NCBI GenBank assembly: GCA_022801435.1
Contig: JAAWSG010000021.1
Coordinates: 1-34,843 of the forward strand
DNA: 34,843 bases
Reading direction: 5' to 3'
DNA from: Lawsonibacter sp.
GTDB taxonomy: Bacteria > Bacillota > Clostridia > Oscillospirales > Oscillospiraceae
The notes beneath the pieces were generated by a model. The model was not told the origin of the DNA. It saw only the letters and a list, made by a program, of their open reading frames with translations, and made no database searches. The position numbers and the translations under genes were made by a program. Positions 8,480 through 16,327 of the stretch are shown in pieces; within the stretch, counting starts at the first letter, position 1, and each line of letters starts with the position of its first letter.

Positions 8480-9610
8480 ATGTCATGGAAACGCCGCGGA
8501 CTGGGCTGGCTGGCCGCGCTGGCGGTGGCAGCAGGATCGGTCTGCTCCGTTCAGGCGGCCCAGGCGTGGGAGCCCTTTGCTGATCTGCGCATTGACGCGG
8601 CGGCCATGGACTTCCCCCAGAGGCCGGTGTCCGTCCTGCTCCTCCGCCCCGACGGGGAGGCGGCGCTCCAGGCGGAGTGGACCTGTACGCTGAACCGGGT
8701 GACCGGAGACGCCAGCTTCTACATCCAGCCCAGGATGGAGGGGATCTGGGTGACGGTGGACTGCTTTACCGACCTGGACGGGGACGGCGTCTATGAGCAG
8801 TGGAGAGACGCCCAACGCCCCATCGCCCCCCAGCCGGACTCCATTCTCCAGCCCTCTGACGCCCCGGAGGTGCTGGAGTCCGGCCGCAGCTATGTGCTGG
8901 AGGCCCAGACCCTGGTCCAGTGGGGGGAGGACGCCGTTCAGCGCAGACACCAGTCTCAGGAGGCGGCCCCGGGCCGGCCCCTCTATGTGGTGGGGCTGCA
9001 CCGGGATGAGGGGGAGCCGGAACAGACCTACTACCTGAAAATTTTTGACAGCGTCCTGATTCCGGAGGACGTGTCCCCCTCGGACTGGTACTATGACGCG
9101 GTGGAGTTCGTCCTCTCCCAGGGGTATCTCACCGGCACAGGGGACGGGAGCTTCTCCCCCCAGCTGCCTCTGAACCGGGCCCAGCTGGCCCAGATCCTGT
9201 GGCGGCTGGGCGGGTCCCTGGCCGCGCCCGAGGTGTCGTTCTCCGACGTCGGGTCCCAGGACTGGTACTGCGCCGCCGTCTCCTGGTGCTGTCAGGAGGG
9301 GCTGATGTCCGGGGCGTCGGAGGAAATTTTCGGGGCAAACTCCCCCCTCACCCGGGAGCAGCTGGCCCTGATCCTGTTCCAGTACGTCCACCGGGGGCAG
9401 TTCTTCAGCCAGGCGTCCGCTGTCCCGGCGGAGCGCTTCTCCGACCGGGCGGATATTTCCCCCTGGGCCACACGGAGCGTGGACTGGGCGGCGGAGGAGG
9501 GACTGCTCTCCTGCGATGAGGCGGGCGCGTTCCACCCGGACAGCGAAGTCACCCGGGCGGATATGGCGGTGGTCCTCCTTCACCTGTCCCAGCTGATTGA
9601 ATTGAGATAA
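8480..9610 (+). CDS. S-layer homology (SLH) domain surface protein
   Basis: The ATG at 8480 follows GGAAAGGGGGG and gives 376 residues with a signal peptide (basic MSWKRR, hydrophobic core, AQA cleavage region near residue 30). The first half (about 30-185) is an unrecognised exported domain. The second half carries three SLH repeats, each with a W-Y or W-A motif followed by a G-L/Y-G turn: about 195-250 (DWYYDAVEFVLSQGYLTG), 255-310 (DWYCAAVSWCCQEGLMSG) and 320-375. SLH triplets bind pyruvylated secondary cell-wall polymers, so the protein is probably held on the cell surface. Its role is unknown. Confidence 0.9.
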   Translation: MSWKRRGLGWLAALAVAAGSVCSVQAAQAWEPFADLRIDAAAMDFPQRPVSVLLLRPDGEAALQAEWTCTLNRVTGDASFYIQPRMEGIWVTVDCFTDLDGDGVYEQWRDAQRPIAPQPDSILQPSDAPEVLESGRSYVLEAQTLVQWGEDAVQRRHQSQEAAPGRPLYVVGLHRDEGEPEQTYYLKIFDSVLIPEDVSPSDWYYDAVEFVLSQGYLTGTGDGSFSPQLPLNRAQLAQILWRLGGSLAAPEVSFSDVGSQDWYCAAVSWCCQEGLMSGASEEIFGANSPLTREQLALILFQYVHRGQFFSQASAVPAERFSDRADISPWATRSVDWAAEEGLLSCDEAGAFHPDSEVTRADMAVVLLHLSQLIELR

Positions 9611-9628
9611 TACGCCAATGACTTGTGT

Positions 9629-9668
9629 GAGGAGAGAACTTCGTAAAGAAGTCCTCTCCTCAATTTTT
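9629..9668 (+). terminator. Terminator after the SLH protein gene
   Basis: GAGGAGAGAACTT (9629-9641) pairs with AAGTCCTCTCCTC (9649-9661) with a single mismatch, followed by AATTTTT. It ends transcription from the GC-rich left part. Confidence 0.9.
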
Positions 9669-9684
9669 GTGAAGTTAAATGTCA

Positions 9685-9729
9685 AAACCGTGCGTGCTGA
9701 TACACGATATCAATCAGCACGCACGGTTT
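9685..9729 (-). terminator. Perfect 17-bp inverted repeat, likely terminator of the XRE genes
   Basis: The arms 9685-9701 and 9713-9729 are perfect complements around an 11-nt loop. On the minus strand the hairpin is followed by TTTT, fitting a terminator for the regulator gene that ends at 9765. It marks the left border of the AT-rich island. A repeat element cannot be excluded. Confidence 0.7.
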
Positions 9730-9764
9730 CATTCCTATTGGGAGAAATCATAATTAGAAATCCA

Positions 9765-10010
9765 TCAATCAAACTTTAACAACTGATAAGGGGCAACACC
9801 TAAAGCATTTGCAATTTGATAAATCGCGCTCATTGACATGGGATAAGGAGATAAAGATTCAATGTGACTAATTGTGGAATAGCTTAACCCCGTTTTTTCT
9901 GCAAGCTGTTCTTGACTTAATCCTGACTTTTTGCGAAAAAACTGAATACGAAAACCGATGTTCTTTAAGAAGTCAGCTTCATCGCCTACATATCGTTGCT
10001 TTGCGTTCAT
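9765..10010 (-). CDS. XRE-family helix-turn-helix regulator (81 aa)
   Basis: A small Cro/CI-type DNA-binding protein. The helix-turn-helix spans about residues 20-75 with LSQEQLAEKTGLSYSTISHIE, and nothing else is attached. An in-frame GTG 12 nt upstream would add four residues; the ATG at 10010 is preferred but has only a weak ribosome site. It is one of three short XRE genes on the minus strand of an AT-rich stretch that differs in composition from its neighbours, which suggests an acquired element. Confidence 0.85.
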   Translation of the reverse strand: MNAKQRYVGDEADFLKNIGFRIQFFRKKSGLSQEQLAEKTGLSYSTISHIESLSPYPMSMSAIYQIANALGVAPYQLLKFD

Positions 10011-10066
10011 ATTGCTGCACACCCGTTCAAGATAAGGAATAATAATATTCTAATGGTGTATTTCTG

Positions 10067-10279
10067 TCAAAACACATTTTCGTCATCAATATGCTCCATT
10101 ATGTCCTCTACTTGACAATGTAAAATATTACATAATTTGTCAATCGTATTAACTTGCACATTTTCATTGTGCCGCAAGCGATTCAGCTGTGAGCGATTGA
10201 CATTATAAGTTGTATATAAGGCGTATTGGGAAATGCCTCTTTTTTTCATGGTTTTCCATAGCCTGTCGTATTTTATCAT
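10067..10279 (-). CDS. XRE-family helix-turn-helix regulator (70 aa)
   Basis: The whole 70-residue protein is one Cro/CI-type domain: GISQYALYTTYNVNRSQLNR is the helix-turn-helix, and NTIDKLCNILHCQVEDIMEH is the typical closing helix pair of small YozG-like regulators. The gene sits between two other XRE genes on the same strand, with 56 bp to the next one. The target is unknown. Confidence 0.85.
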   Translation of the reverse strand: MIKYDRLWKTMKKRGISQYALYTTYNVNRSQLNRLRHNENVQVNTIDKLCNILHCQVEDIMEHIDDENVF

Positions 10280-10406
10280 TTCTACACCGCAAACACAAAA
10301 TTATTAACTTGCTTTCTTCATATTATGACTGTATAATAGGCTTAATAATAGTGTTCGCATATTGACACTGTACTCATAGTAAAACGCATGAAAATTTAAG
10401 GCCATA

Positions 10407-10703
10407 TCAGGTTTTACAATTTTTCTCTCGAAATTCATCCAGTATAGCCCTTATAATCAATTCTTGCTGATCTGTTAAGTAACTTGTATCAAAAGTATTA
10501 GTATCTGCTAAACCAAGCATATAATCAGCGGTCACATTAAAAAACCGGCATATATTGATGAGTGCTTCTACAGACGGATAAAGGGCACATCTTTCATAAG
10601 AAGAAATCGTTGCACGTGTAAGTCCAAGAAGTTTCCCCAATTCTTTCTGCGTCAATTCTTTTTCATTACGGAGACGTTTCAGTTTAATTCCAAAAGACTG
10701 CAT
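10407..10703 (-). CDS. XRE-family helix-turn-helix regulator (98 aa)
   Basis: An N-terminal Cro/CI-type domain (about residues 5-62; LTQKELGKLLGLTRATISSYE) is followed by a short tail of about 35 residues like those used for dimerisation. The ATG at 10703 is chosen because GGTGA lies 5 nt upstream; a TTG 12 nt further out is possible. The gene is divergent from the unrecognised gene at 10943. An inverted repeat in the region between them could be its operator. Confidence 0.85.
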   Translation of the reverse strand: MQSFGIKLKRLRNEKELTQKELGKLLGLTRATISSYERCALYPSVEALINICRFFNVTADYMLGLADTNTFDTSYLTDQQELIIRAILDEFREKNCKT

Positions 10704-10826
10704 ATACTTCACCAAGGTAATTTTATGCCACTTTAAGAAATTTTAACTTTCTTTTTCATATTTATAATTTCTAGTTTTGGGAACAACATTTTATCTTTGT
10801 CAAAAGCAGTCAGTAACCTATCCTAC

Positions 10827-10848
10827 TATGGCAAGATAGTTTGCCATA
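10827..10848. promoter_or_regulatory. Inverted repeat between divergent genes, possible operator
   Basis: TATGGCAA (10827-10834) and TTGCCATA (10841-10848) are perfect complements around a 6-nt spacer, in the 239-bp region between the XRE gene at 10703 and the plus-strand gene at 10943. No T-run follows, so an operator is more likely than a terminator. Confidence 0.5.
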
Positions 10849-10942
10849 ACCGGTCAAATGTTGGCTTAAAAGTACCCCCATATCAATATTAATTCGCATA
10901 TGGTCATCAGTGATATTCGTGTAAAACTCTGGAGGTAACATT

Positions 10943-11923
10943 ATGATTGATAAAACGACAGGGAAAGGTTGTGCCTTGCGGTTAATGGCAAAACCAATTA
11001 CCAAGAAACTGATAGCTGATGGCATAGTGGGTAATGTAATCGCTAAAAAATCTCGCTATAACCGCCATGTTTTGCTCTGGGTGATGGACTGTGGAGAAAA
11101 TCAGATATACATTAACTGGTGCTTTGCGGATGAAGTGGCAGAGGCGTCGTTCTGGGTTCCGTCTTTCATTGATGCGGAAGCATGGGAGCGTGCGGTCAGC
11201 AAATTTCATATCGACGAAAGTTTGGACAATAATGTAGCGGAGTATCTGCTGCCGGAAATGGAGGAATATTTGCAGCGCATTCCTGATGCAGAACTTATCT
11301 CTATGACAAAGAACTTCCTGATAGAACATGGTGTGCTGAATAAGCCCATCTGTCAGCATAAGGGAAAAACATATTATTTCGATGATGACGAAGTTTATTC
11401 TCTTGATAGGGGGGCCGAGCGATTTCCATATGAGGGAAAAATGAAATTTAACATCTTCCAAATCAATACAATCTTCTATTTCAATATGACTGTTTGGCGC
11501 AAAGCCGCCTCCTGGTTTCAGGTCGGAATGACATTAGAAGAATGTGTTGGAATTTTTCTGAAAACAGAACTTATACATCGCGCTCCGCAAGAGCCATCTC
11601 CCGTGGACAGATTAGTGCAGTACATAGCGCCCCCCATCTGTGAGCGTAATCCAGAGAACACAAATAAAGCTACCTTTGACCGTATTCGCGTGACCGTTGG
11701 TGTTCCCCGCTATCAATTCAATTCATGGAAAGCCCTGCAAAAAGAAGTGAAAAAATATCAAAAGGAAATATATCAGAGAGTTGTACAAAGATTGGAACAG
11801 GATCGTCAGTTCAAGAAATACGGTGTGCCAATCAGTTTCCTGAAATTAAGTCATGTCATGCTGCTGCGTGATTTTTCGTTAGAGCTTATATTTGAACTGA
11901 AAGAACAAAGTGAACTGTCTTGA
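10943..11923 (+). CDS. Hypothetical protein in AT-rich island
   Basis: This 326-residue protein was not recognised. GGAGGT lies 7 nt before the ATG, so it is a well-formed gene. It has no signal peptide or membrane segment and is rich in aromatic and charged residues, with short clusters such as WVMDCGENQIYINWCF and KTYYFDDDEVYSL. The C-terminal part (about 265-326) is basic and probably helical. It is markedly more AT-rich than the flanking genes and is linked to three XRE regulators, so it may be cargo of a small acquired element. It ends 25 bp from the convergent MFS gene with no visible terminator. Confidence 0.75.
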   Translation: MIDKTTGKGCALRLMAKPITKKLIADGIVGNVIAKKSRYNRHVLLWVMDCGENQIYINWCFADEVAEASFWVPSFIDAEAWERAVSKFHIDESLDNNVAEYLLPEMEEYLQRIPDAELISMTKNFLIEHGVLNKPICQHKGKTYYFDDDEVYSLDRGAERFPYEGKMKFNIFQINTIFYFNMTVWRKAASWFQVGMTLEECVGIFLKTELIHRAPQEPSPVDRLVQYIAPPICERNPENTNKATFDRIRVTVGVPRYQFNSWKALQKEVKKYQKEIYQRVVQRLEQDRQFKKYGVPISFLKLSHVMLLRDFSLELIFELKEQSELS

Positions 11924-11948
11924 CTTGAAGGGATACCTGTCCCGCCTG

Positions 11949-13193
11949 TTAATCCCCGGCCTGGTCCAGCCGCCGGAAGGCTCCTCTGGCCCAGACCCCG
12001 ATCAGCCCGGAGCACCCTGTCGCCCCCAGCAGCACCGCCCAGGCCGGACAGCACTGGAACAGGACCCCATAGACCGCCTGTCCCAGGGGCGCGGCGCAGT
12101 TGGACACCGCCATGATAAAGGCCATCACCTTGCCCAGCAGTCCGGCGGGGGTCTGGCTCTGGACGGCGGCGCTGAGCATCACCACCAGCAGAGTGGACAG
12201 GACCATGACGGCGAAGCTGGCGGCGGTCACCATCCAATAGCCCAGGGCGGAGACCACTCCCGGCAGCAGGGCCGCTCCCATCTGCCCGGCGGCCAGGCTG
12301 GCGGCCAGCAGCAGGACATATCCCTGGCGCAGCCGCAGCCGTCCCCCCAGGAGGGCCGCCAGAACACCGCCCAGCAGTCCGCCCAGCCCCATGGCCCCCT
12401 GCGCGACTCCCAGGGAGCTGTCCCCCATGCCCAGGACCTGAATCACCCCCACCGGGATGCCCACCACCAGGGCGGCGGAGAGCACCAGGTTGAACAGGGC
12501 CAGCACCGCCATGACGGACAGGAACACGGGCCGCTCCCGCCGGATGAACCGCCAGCTCTCCCCCAGGTCCCGCCCCACGCAGGCCAGGGCGCTCCCCTCC
12601 GTGGGACCGGGGGTGTGGGGGATGCGGAGGAACAGCTCCATCACCGCGGACAGGGTGAAGCAGCCCATGCTCACCCACAGGATGGGCCGGATACCGAAGC
12701 CGCCGAACAGCACGCCCCCCGCCACCGGTCCCAGCAGGGCGGCCAGGGTGCTGACCATGTTGATGACGGCGTTGGCTTGGGTGAGCTGCTCCGCCCCCGC
12801 CAGGAGGGGGATGCTGGCCTGGACCGCCGGCTGGTAGGCCCCCGCGATCCCGTACAGCAGCATGAGGCAGAGCGCCATCAGGGGGAGGAGGGGGACCCGG
12901 TCCAGGAGGAGGGTGAAGGCCAGCACCAGGGCCGCCGTGAAGAAGTCCAGGGCCGCCATCATATGCCCCTTGTTCAGCCGGTCCGCCGCCGCCCCGCCCA
13001 GGGGGGAGCACAGCACCGCAGGGATGAGGGCCGCCGCCCCCACCGCGCCGAACTGGGCGGGGGAGCCGGTCTGGCGCAGCAGGTACAGGGGCAGGGCGAA
13101 GCGTAAAATGGCACTGCCAAAGAGGGAGATGATCTGTCCGATGACCACCAGGGTGAAGTCCCGGCGGAACAGCGTGGGAGTGGATGGTTTCAT
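11949..13193 (-). CDS. MFS transporter, drug efflux type
   Basis: This 414-residue membrane protein has about 12 hydrophobic segments and the family loop GGAAADRLNKGHMM (about residues 66-79), matching the motif between helices 2 and 3 of MFS exporters of the macrolide-efflux/enterobactin exporter type. The start is supported by AAGGAGG upstream. The TetR gene lies just behind it on the same strand, and both promoters hold the same palindrome. This indicates an inducible efflux pump repressed by that TetR; the substrate is unknown. Confidence 0.88.
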   Translation of the reverse strand: MKPSTPTLFRRDFTLVVIGQIISLFGSAILRFALPLYLLRQTGSPAQFGAVGAAALIPAVLCSPLGGAAADRLNKGHMMAALDFFTAALVLAFTLLLDRVPLLPLMALCLMLLYGIAGAYQPAVQASIPLLAGAEQLTQANAVINMVSTLAALLGPVAGGVLFGGFGIRPILWVSMGCFTLSAVMELFLRIPHTPGPTEGSALACVGRDLGESWRFIRRERPVFLSVMAVLALFNLVLSAALVVGIPVGVIQVLGMGDSSLGVAQGAMGLGGLLGGVLAALLGGRLRLRQGYVLLLAASLAAGQMGAALLPGVVSALGYWMVTAASFAVMVLSTLLVVMLSAAVQSQTPAGLLGKVMAFIMAVSNCAAPLGQAVYGVLFQCCPAWAVLLGATGCSGLIGVWARGAFRRLDQAGD

Positions 13194-13218
13194 AGGGAGC
13201 CTCCTTTTGTGTATTTTA

Positions 13219-13239
13219 GATACCGACCGTCGGTTTATA
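13219..13239 (-). promoter_or_regulatory. TetR operator in front of the MFS gene
   Basis: ACCGAC-C-GTCGGT is a perfect palindrome 26 bp upstream of the MFS start. Read on the minus strand, the core AAACCGACGGTC plus flanks matches the site at 13977-13997 at 18 of 21 positions by eye. Confidence 0.8.
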
Positions 13240-13304
13240 TAAGGCTGAAAATTTTCCTCCCCTTCCGGGGAGGAGCAAGGGGAGGAGTAAGAGGCGAGGG
13301 GAGG

Positions 13305-13961
13305 TCAGCAGGGTTCATGCTGGGCCATCCGGTGGTAGCTGAGCAGGGTCTGGACGATCTCCTCGTCGATGAGGTCCGTAATGCCGAAGGGAGCGAAGAG
13401 CTGGTTGTACATGGCGCACCTGGCCCGAATTTCCTCCGGGGTGGAGGGCTGGACGATGGGGTTGATCCAGATATCGGAGAGCAGCATCATGGCCTCGGCC
13501 AGCTCCTTGGGGGCGTCCGTCTGGATGGAGCCGTCCGCGATCCCCTGGCGGATGATGGGTTCGATGAAGCAGGGGGCGACCTCCATAAAAATGCTGCGCA
13601 TCTCACTGGCCAGGAAGCGCTCGTTGTCCAGCAGGTAGGGCATCATGCAGAACATCTTGGCCTGCCGGTCGGGGTGGAGGGAGGTTTTGAAGATGGTCCG
13701 CAGCTTGTCCAGCCCGCTCAGCGCCGGGTCGTCCCGCACCTGGGAGAGGACCTCCCCGTTGCGCTGGCCGATCCGGTTGCAGACATAGTAGAAGATGTCC
13801 TCCTTGGAGGCGAAGTGGTGGTAGATCCCCCCCTTGGACAGCCCCGTCGACTCAATGATGTCCTGAAGAGAGGTGTGGTCATACCCCTTTTCAATGAACA
13901 GCCGCTCCGCCGTGTCCAGGATCTTCTGAATGGTCTCCTCCGGGTATTTATTCCGCGCCAC
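13305..13961 (-). CDS. TetR/AcrR family transcriptional regulator
   Basis: This 218-residue protein has an N-terminal TetR helix-turn-helix (about residues 8-55; GYDHTSLQDIIESTGLSKGGIYHHFASKEDIFYYV) and a ligand-binding C-terminal domain. The GTG start at 13961 follows GGGGGGCGGAG. It lies directly upstream of the MFS exporter on the same strand, separated by about 110 bp. The matching operators in front of both genes suggest it represses itself and the exporter and releases on binding a toxic compound. Confidence 0.92.
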   Translation of the reverse strand: MARNKYPEETIQKILDTAERLFIEKGYDHTSLQDIIESTGLSKGGIYHHFASKEDIFYYVCNRIGQRNGEVLSQVRDDPALSGLDKLRTIFKTSLHPDRQAKMFCMMPYLLDNERFLASEMRSIFMEVAPCFIEPIIRQGIADGSIQTDAPKELAEAMMLLSDIWINPIVQPSTPEEIRARCAMYNQLFAPFGITDLIDEEIVQTLLSYHRMAQHEPC

Positions 13962-13976
13962 AGCTCCGCCCCCCTA

Positions 13977-13997
13977 TACAAACCGCCGGTCTGTATC
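13977..13997 (+). promoter_or_regulatory. TetR operator in front of the tetR gene
   Basis: A near-perfect palindrome (ATACA-A-ACCG-C-CGGT-C-TGTAT, 13976-13996) 15 bp upstream of the TetR start. It shares AAACCG, CGGTC and GTATC with the site before the MFS gene. Confidence 0.78.
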
Positions 13998-14068
13998 AGA
14001 TGATACCACAGCTCCCTCCTCCTGTCAAGAAAAACCGGGACAAAACAGCGGCGGGACAGATCATCCCC

Positions 14069-14097
14069 TTTACTTCTCTCCGGAAAGCTGATACAAT
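14069..14097 (+). promoter_or_regulatory. Promoter before the response-regulator remnant
   Basis: TTTACT (14069-14074), 17 nt, TACAAT (14092-14097). It is well spaced and lies 128 nt before the remnant's ATG. It may still be active although the gene downstream is broken. Confidence 0.5.
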
Positions 14098-14225
14098 ATG
14101 GAATCATGGCATCGAACTTTACCGCCGTTCTGCCGGAAACTGTCTTTTGGAACAGAAAAGGAGCACAGGAGCATGACACAGCTGGATACCAAGGTCTGTC
14201 CCTGCGGCGCTGGAGGGCAGCGCAT

Positions 14226-14695
14226 ATGATCCGTGTCCTGATTGCGGAGGATGATCCGCAGTGCTTTCTGCAAATGGAGCAATTTATCCGGGACTACAGC
14301 AGCGAAACCGGCCGGGCCTTCCAGATCACCCGCTACGACAACGGCGAGGACCTGGTGGAGCAGTACCGGCCGTAGTTCGACCTGCTTTTGCTGGATGTGG
14401 ATATGCCGTTTATGGACGGCATGACCGCGGCGGGCCACATCCGCAAAATGGACCCGGAGGTGGTCATCGTCTTTGTCACCAACCTGGCCCAGTACGCCAT
14501 CCAGGGCTATTCGGTCAATGCGCTGGACTATATTCTCAAGCCGCTGAATTACTTCTCCTTCTCCCAGCGCCTCACCCGATGCCTGCGCTATGTGAAGAAG
14601 CGGGAGGACGCCTACATCACCGTGGCGGTCAAGGGCGGCACCCTAAAGCTGGAGATCGGGGACATCTATTACATTTGGTCGTCTACGCCAAAAAG
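14226..14695 (+). pseudogene. LytTR response regulator remnant (nonsense mutation, then truncation)
   Basis: The ATG at 14226 (GGAGGG 8 nt upstream) opens a receiver domain (MIRVLIAEDD). A TAG stop at codon 50 (14373-14375) interrupts it, and the same frame continues with the phosphorylation-site block LLLLDVDMPFMDG, the lysine motif ILKPLNYF, and the first part of a LytTR DNA-binding domain (VAVKGGTLKLEIGDIYYI). The TAG stands where CAG would give RPQFDLLLL, so a single base change is the simplest cause. At about 14680 the frame is lost and the sequence joins a kinase fragment. It cannot make an intact regulator. Confidence 0.88.
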
Positions 14696-14914
14696 GATTT
14701 TTTGGTCATCCAGTGCGGGAACTACTGCGAGGAACAGCTGGAATTTCAGGACGGCCTGCCCGTGTCCACCAAGGGGGACAGCGCCCGCCACGGCTTCGGC
14801 CTCAAGTCCATCCACTACACCGCCGGGAGGTACGGCGGGACTATGACCCTCCACAACCGGGACCGCTGGTTCGAGATCAACATCGTCATCCCCATCCTGG
14901 AGCCGGTTGTTTGA
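14696..14914 (+). pseudogene. GHKL (AgrC-type) sensor kinase, C-terminal fragment only
   Basis: About 70 residues remain, in a frame shifted from the regulator. They match the end of the ATPase domain of AgrC/CitA-like GHKL kinases: NYCEEQLEFQDGLP, then KGDSARHGFGLKSI (the G-box) and a closing FEINIVIP strand. The preceding kinase body and the end of the LytTR domain are missing, so a deletion fused the two halves of a former two-component system. Confidence 0.8.
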
Positions 14915-15054
14915 AATGTCAAACAGCCGGCTCCTCTTTTGCGCAGAAACCACAATACCGAAAACAGTTTGCGCGGAAAAGCGAGCAGTTTACGCGGTCT
15001 CTGTGTCAGGGGCCTGAAAATGTGATAGGATACGCTCTGTCAACAGCCGGGGCG

Positions 15055-15742
15055 CGGCCGGCCCCGGTTACAACTGTCTATGATATGGAGTCCACTCCCT
15101 GGTGGAACAACTTCGGCGACTTCAAATACACCAACACCCAGGAGTTCAACAGCGACACCAGCAGCTTCGACCCCGCCGGGGCCTCTCCCTCCTTCGTGAA
15201 CTATGTGGAGGGCATCTACGTGGGCTACAAGTTCTATGAGACCGCCGCCGCCGAGGGCCTGATCGACTATGACAGAACGGTCCAGTACCCCTTCGGCTAC
15301 GGCCTGAGCTACACCTCCTTTACTCAGGAAATGGGCCCCATCTCCGAGCGCAATGGGACCATCACCTTCGATGTCACCGTCACCAATACCGGCTCCGCGG
15401 CGGGCAAGGACGTGGTGGCCGCCGTCAATCAGTTTGCCTTCGCTGAGGGCGAAATCACCTACCTCTTCCGGGCCAACGGCTTCGCCAACTACGCCCGTAC
15501 CGCCTTCGCCGGACGCAACTTCGAGTACTACGCGGAGGACGGGATGCTCTCCGGCGCCATCGCCTCCAACGCAGTGGCCGGAGCCAAGGAGCACGGTGTG
15601 TACTCCTACATGAAGCACTTCGCCCTCAACGACCAGGAGGGCAACCGCAACTCCATGCTGTGTACCTGGTCCAACGAGCAGGCCATCCGCAACGGAAGCG
15701 ACCTGATGCTGGTGGCCTACCAGACCGCCACCAACGTGGGTC
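15055..15742 (+). pseudogene. Glycoside hydrolase family 3 (beta-glucosidase type) remnant with internal deletions
   Basis: About 230 residues in one open frame carry pieces of a GH3 enzyme of the inverted-domain type (C-terminal GH3 domain first, as in the Ruminococcus albus enzyme): TPWWNNFGD, VNYVEGIYVGYKFYET, YPFGYGLSYTSF with a fibronectin-like start, then AGRNFEYYAEDG, YMKHFALNDQEGNRN and TWSNEQAIR. Such enzymes exceed 800 residues, so large pieces are gone between these blocks although the frame stays open. There is no start codon with a ribosome site, and the catalytic aspartate region is missing. The 3' end runs straight into a GtrA fragment. Confidence 0.82.
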
Positions 15743-16243
15743 CGGGAGGGCGGCCTGTTCTTTCTGTTCAGCAACCTGGTCACGGTGTGGCAGTATCTGC
15801 TGATCCAATTCCTGCCCGCCGCCTTCTCCCAGTACGCCAATGTGGAGTGGATGTGGCCCGGGGTCCCCATGAGCCTGTTCGGGGCCAGCTTCACCTTCAA
15901 CGTGCTGGGCTACAGCGTCCGGGACGGCGGTCTGGCTTACTTCATCGCCTGCCTGATCGCCACCTTTACCGCCCAGTGCATCAATTTCCCCCTCCAGCGG
16001 AACATCACCTTCCGCAGTCACGGAGCGATTCCGCCTCAGATCGCGGGCTACTTTGCGGGCTGGGTGGGGGTCACTCTGGTGGTCAACTCCATCAACAGCA
16101 TTTGGGTCGGCGTGGCGGGCTCGCTGGGCGTCCCCGATTTCCTGTACAATATCCTCACCACTGTCCTCACCGGCGGCGTGTCTATGGTGATCTTCTTCGC
16201 CATCAATAAACTCATCTTCCCGGAAGGGGACGCAAAAAAATAG
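15743..16243 (+). pseudogene. GtrA-like membrane protein, 5'-truncated
   Basis: From about 15743 a different frame encodes FFLFSNLVTVWQYLL and LAYFIACLIATFTAQCINFP, followed by LQRNITFRS and two more hydrophobic segments, ending at a normal TAG. This is the GtrA/DPMS flippase-like family, usually involved in moving lipid-linked sugars. The start is lost at the fusion with the GH3 remnant. An internal ATG at 15785 could give a 152-residue product, but no good ribosome site precedes it, so it is called a pseudogene. Confidence 0.7.
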
Positions 16244-16280
16244 AGCTGTCCGTTTGGATGGCGGGGCGCAGACACTTTCC

Positions 16281-16322
16281 CCACAAAATAAGCGGTCCCC
16301 CTGGCAGGAGCCGGAGGGACCG
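16281..16322 (-). terminator. Terminator of the DCCP/activator operon
   Basis: CGGTCCC (16293-16299) and GGGACCG (16316-16322) pair. On the minus strand the stem is followed by a T-rich stretch (CTTATTTTG), 6 bp after the stop of the DCCP gene. Confidence 0.65.
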
Positions 16323-16327
16323 GTGAC

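Noticed and set aside
14713-16209. 498-codon open frame read as one protein
   Set aside because: It joins an out-of-frame kinase segment, the GH3 remnant and an out-of-frame GtrA segment. Only the middle third is meaningful sequence.
15785-16243. Intact short GtrA gene starting at 15785
   Set aside because: The protein similarity extends upstream of this ATG into the fusion point, and no ribosome site precedes it, so the 5' end is missing.
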